From: PNON01 sp964387025
GTDB lineage: Bacteria; Chloroflexota; Anaerolineae; Anaerolineales; Anaerolineaceae
Reading direction: 5' to 3'
DNA length: 64,000 bases
NCBI GenBank assembly: GCA_964387025.1
Contig: CAYLUZ010000002.1
Span: 186,001 to 250,000 of the forward strand
In this document: positions 61,496-64,000 of the stretch, piece by piece
How positions within the stretch are numbered: position 1 is the first letter of the stretch
Layout of the letters: each line of letters opens with the position of its first letter
Program-made: the position numbers and the translations under genes
The notes under the pieces: model-generated
What the model saw: only the letters and a program-made list of their open reading frames with translations
Databases searched by the model: none
Told to the model about the DNA's origin: nothing

Positions 61496-64000
61496 TTATT
61501 TTCCTTCAACATCAATTATTTGAATCACTCCATTTGATTGATAAGCTAATTCTGTAGAATCAAGTGACCAAGCCAAAATATATTCATAGTCATTGTTATT
61601 AGTAATTCTCCTCCGATTTGAGCCGTCGTAGTCAATTAGGAAAATCTCTTCAAATCCACCAGGCCGTGATAAAAATGCTATTGTCTTCCCATCTGGTGAC
61701 CAATGTGGTCCTGCATCCATCGCCGGATCAAAAGTTAATCTAACCGAATCAGCTGTACCAATTTTTAAAGTGAATAAATCTATGTTTCCATCCACCAAAG
61801 CAGAATATACTATACTTTTACCTTCAGGTGACCATGTAACGCTACCTTCATCAATCCAATTATTTGTTAATCTTACAACATTTTTAGTTTCAATATCAAT
61901 TGAATAAATCTCATTACTGCGATCTCTAATTGAAATGAAAGCAATATTTTGACTATCTTGCGACCAGGATAACCATGTTTGATCGCTATTATTCTCAAGT
62001 TGTTTTATATCTCCACTTGGAATGTTCATAACGTATAAACCTGAGGAAGTTGGATACACGATTTTTTCGCCATCTGGAGAAAGGACGGGATACCACATTT
62101 TATCTGAATAAGGCAATGTTAAATTTTTGGATGGATCTGAGCTCAATATGCTGTAAGTTCTGGAATTATTGACATATTCTCTGAGTAAAAGTTTAGACCA
62201 ATCATTACTGACACTGACAATATTCCCTTGAATTGTAAATCCATCGAAAATTAAAGGTGGATTGAGGTTTACAGTACCAATAGAGGAGGCTCCTCCTGAA
62301 GGTGATTTTATTTCCATTAGCGAAGGTGAGTTTATATTTGATACACAGCGAAAACCAATTCCATTGTTATGGCCGTCTGGACCGTACCAACCTCGGAAGG
62401 CAGAATTAAGGTTGGTCTCGTCATCATACCACGATCCACCTCGAATCACGCGATCTACTCCTTTTATTGGACCGATTGGGTTGCTGCCTAGGTTTTTTCC
62501 ATAGTAACTTGCATCATACCAGTCAGATATCCATTCCCTCACATTCCCAGACATATCCAAAATTCTATATGGAGATGCTCCATTCGGGTAGCTACCAATA
62601 TCCATCGTCACACCAACATTCCCTGCATAATTCGCCCTGGTTGGGTCAACTCCTTCTCCCCAAGGGTAGGTTCTGCCATCCTCACCCCTGGCTGCTTTCT
62701 CCCACCGCGCTTCAGTTGGTAATTCTCTGCCTGCCCAGGTGCAATACGCTTTTGCCTGGTTCCAGTCCACCCCCACCACCGGCTGCTGCGGTCCGTTGAA
62801 GGTACTGCCATAATCATAATTTGCTGTGCACCCGACTTCATCCACACATTCCCGGTACATGCCATTCGTCACCTCAGTTATATCGATCCAGTAGGCGTCC
62901 AAGTACACAGTTTGTGGTGGAGATCCATTCTCAAACCATTCGCTCTTACAATCATTTCTATGTTTCTGGCATTCAGCGTAGGCTGAATCCACTGTGGATC
63001 CCATAATGAAATTCCCTTCGGGCACATACGACATCACCATCCCGTCCACCGCTGATACCTGCATCGAGCCGATTTCCAGGATCGATTTTGGTGTATGGGT
63101 GGTTTCGGGTGTACTTGTCGGTATTGAGGTATTTAGTTGCGTAGCTTCTGTAATTTCTGTGGCTGTAGCTTTTCCGATTGTTATCACAGGTAACGGGGTT
63201 TCAACAATTGGTATCATGGGTGATTTCGCTGGCCGTAATAGCAAGAATAGGCTGACCAGGATTGCTCCACCCAGCGCGAACTGCCACCATTGGAACTTCT
63301 GACCCGGTTTCGTTTTCTTACCACCCGTATCCTGCATTTGTCCATGGGTTTTCTTCACACCCGGCACTAGACTGTCTGTGTTAATTGCAGCCACTGGCTG
63401 GATTTCGTCGATCGTCGCTTCCGGTTGTGCCAATATCACATGTGCTGTTGGCAAAGTTTCCCGGTTTCTCCACCCTCCTGCCTGTTCGGACACCTTTCCC
63501 ATCGCGACTGCCATTTCTGCCATACTCTGGTATCGATTGGCAGGATCTTTCGCCAGGGCTTTCAAGATCACCTTTTCCAGTTCTTCTGAGATCCCGGGAA
63601 ATACCTCTCCTGGCCGTGGCAGCGGATCGGCCATATGCTTAATCAGAACTGCCAGCGGGGTGTCAGCGGTGTAAGGCTTCCTTCCTGTGACTAGTTCGTA
63701 TAATACCACCCCCAAGGCGTATATATCCACCCGACCATCAACTTCTTTCCCCAATCCCTGCTCCGGTGCCATATATTCCGGAGTGCCCACTCCTAAGCCG
63801 GTTCCGGTCAGTGTATGCCCCTCATTCTTCTCCAAGATCTTAGCGATGCCAAAGTCAGTCAGCATCGGTTCACCCTGTTTTGTAATGAGGATGTTGGATG
63901 GTTTCACATCGCGGTGAAATATCCCTTCCTGGTGGGCGTATCCGAGTGCATTGGCAATGGGAATGAGAAGTTGGGAAACATCACTCCAATCCAGGGGCTT
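61496..64000 (-). CDS. Ser/Thr protein kinase-FGE-beta-propeller fusion (5' end outside window)
   Basis: The reading frame is open to the right edge. From there it shows the catalytic loop FHRDVKPSN, DFG in LTDFGIAKIL, and APE in YMAPEQG of an active Hanks-type kinase, with the small lobe cut off. After a juxtamembrane region comes a membrane helix (WWQFALGGAILVSLFLLL), a Thr/Pro linker, then an FGE/sulfatase-modifying domain (VPEGNFIMGS, LPTEARWEKAARG, DMSGNVREWISDW, IRGGSW, GFRC), and finally a TolB/PD40-type propeller (WSPEGKSIVY, WSPDGKTIAF). The domains after the helix should be extracytoplasmic. Confidence 0.9.
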   Translation of the reverse strand, partial: KPLDWSDVSQLLIPIANALGYAHQEGIFHRDVKPSNILITKQGEPMLTDFGIAKILEKNEGHTLTGTGLGVGTPEYMAPEQGLGKEVDGRVDIYALGVVLYELVTGRKPYTADTPLAVLIKHMADPLPRPGEVFPGISEELEKVILKALAKDPANRYQSMAEMAVAMGKVSEQAGGWRNRETLPTAHVILAQPEATIDEIQPVAAINTDSLVPGVKKTHGQMQDTGGKKTKPGQKFQWWQFALGGAILVSLFLLLRPAKSPMIPIVETPLPVITIGKATATEITEATQLNTSIPTSTPETTHTPKSILEIGSMQVSAVDGMVMSYVPEGNFIMGSTVDSAYAECQKHRNDCKSEWFENGSPPQTVYLDAYWIDITEVTNGMYRECVDEVGCTANYDYGSTFNGPQQPVVGVDWNQAKAYCTWAGRELPTEARWEKAARGEDGRTYPWGEGVDPTRANYAGNVGVTMDIGSYPNGASPYRILDMSGNVREWISDWYDASYYGKNLGSNPIGPIKGVDRVIRGGSWYDDETNLNSAFRGWYGPDGHNNGIGFRCVSNINSPSLMEIKSPSGGASSIGTVNLNPPLIFDGFTIQGNIVSVSNDWSKLLLREYVNNSRTYSILSSDPSKNLTLPYSDKMWYPVLSPDGEKIVYPTSSGLYVMNIPSGDIKQLENNSDQTWLSWSQDSQNIAFISIRDRSNEIYSIDIETKNVVRLTNNWIDEGSVTWSPEGKSIVYSALVDGNIDLFTLKIGTADSVRLTFDPAMDAGPHWSPDGKTIAFLSRPGGFEEIFLIDYDGSNRRRITNNNDYEYILAWSLDSTELAYQSNGVIQIIDVEGK

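Overview
The window looks like chromosomal DNA of a member of the Chloroflexota, probably Anaerolineae. This is an inference, with no 16S or database support. The grounds are Thr/Pro-rich (TPTPT) linkers after lipoprotein signals, an NBR1-type Ig-like domain in a lipoprotein, fused PhnE permeases, large PAS/GAF sensor proteins, a kinase-FGE-propeller fusion, and moderate GC.

Layout. 1-5.6 kb: a minus-strand operon (LacI repressor, PfkB/ribokinase, BMP lipoprotein, RbsA-like ATPase, permease running off the left edge) behind a near-perfect LacI operator, probably for ribose or nucleoside uptake. 5.7-8.2 kb: a lipoprotein lytic transglycosylase. 8.2-11.4 kb: pyruvate (or branched-chain) dehydrogenase E1-alpha, E1-beta and E2. 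11.5-13.3 kb: a TrpB2-type tryptophan synthase beta chain behind a T-box leader whose apparent specifier is UGG (Trp), with a consensus promoter. 13.3-16.7 kb: a DUF606 transporter and pyruvate phosphate dikinase. 17-22.7 kb: housekeeping genes (CCA transferase, hpt, tdk, L31, L27, L21), in which L31 carries a C-terminal RNA polymerase alpha-CTD-like domain. 22.9-27 kb: a phosphonate/phosphate-type ABC importer. 27-31.7 kb: NBR1-domain lipoprotein, RsmI, sugar-phosphate isomerase, tRNA-Ser(GGA) and a purple-acid-phosphatase-like enzyme. 31.8-35.8 kb: a glycan-use operon (GH2 mannosidase-like, ROK kinase, SIS protein). 36-38.4 kb: a methyltransferase and a membrane protein with 14 EFPK decapeptide repeats.

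The right half is more accessory. At 38.8-42.2 kb three co-directional genes encode a zinc-ribbon pseudokinase, a vWA protein and a divergent adenylosuccinate-synthetase-like enzyme, the best candidate here for an undescribed signalling or conflict module. At 42.2-44.8 kb lie small genes among decayed dispersed repeats. At 44.8-54.7 kb is a block of sensory proteins that includes both a diguanylate cyclase and an HD-GYP phosphodiesterase. At 54.7-58.7 kb, three copies of a hairpin repeat, two tandem zinc-ribbon membrane proteins, a Fic enzyme, a frameshifted microgene and GH25-like remnants point to repeated rearrangement. At 58.9-61.2 kb is a likely type VII-type toxin locus: an ESX-like N-terminus fused to a HEXXH metallopeptidase, a small protein, and a protein resembling the EspG chaperone. 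A Ser/Thr kinase-FGE-beta-propeller protein runs off the right edge.
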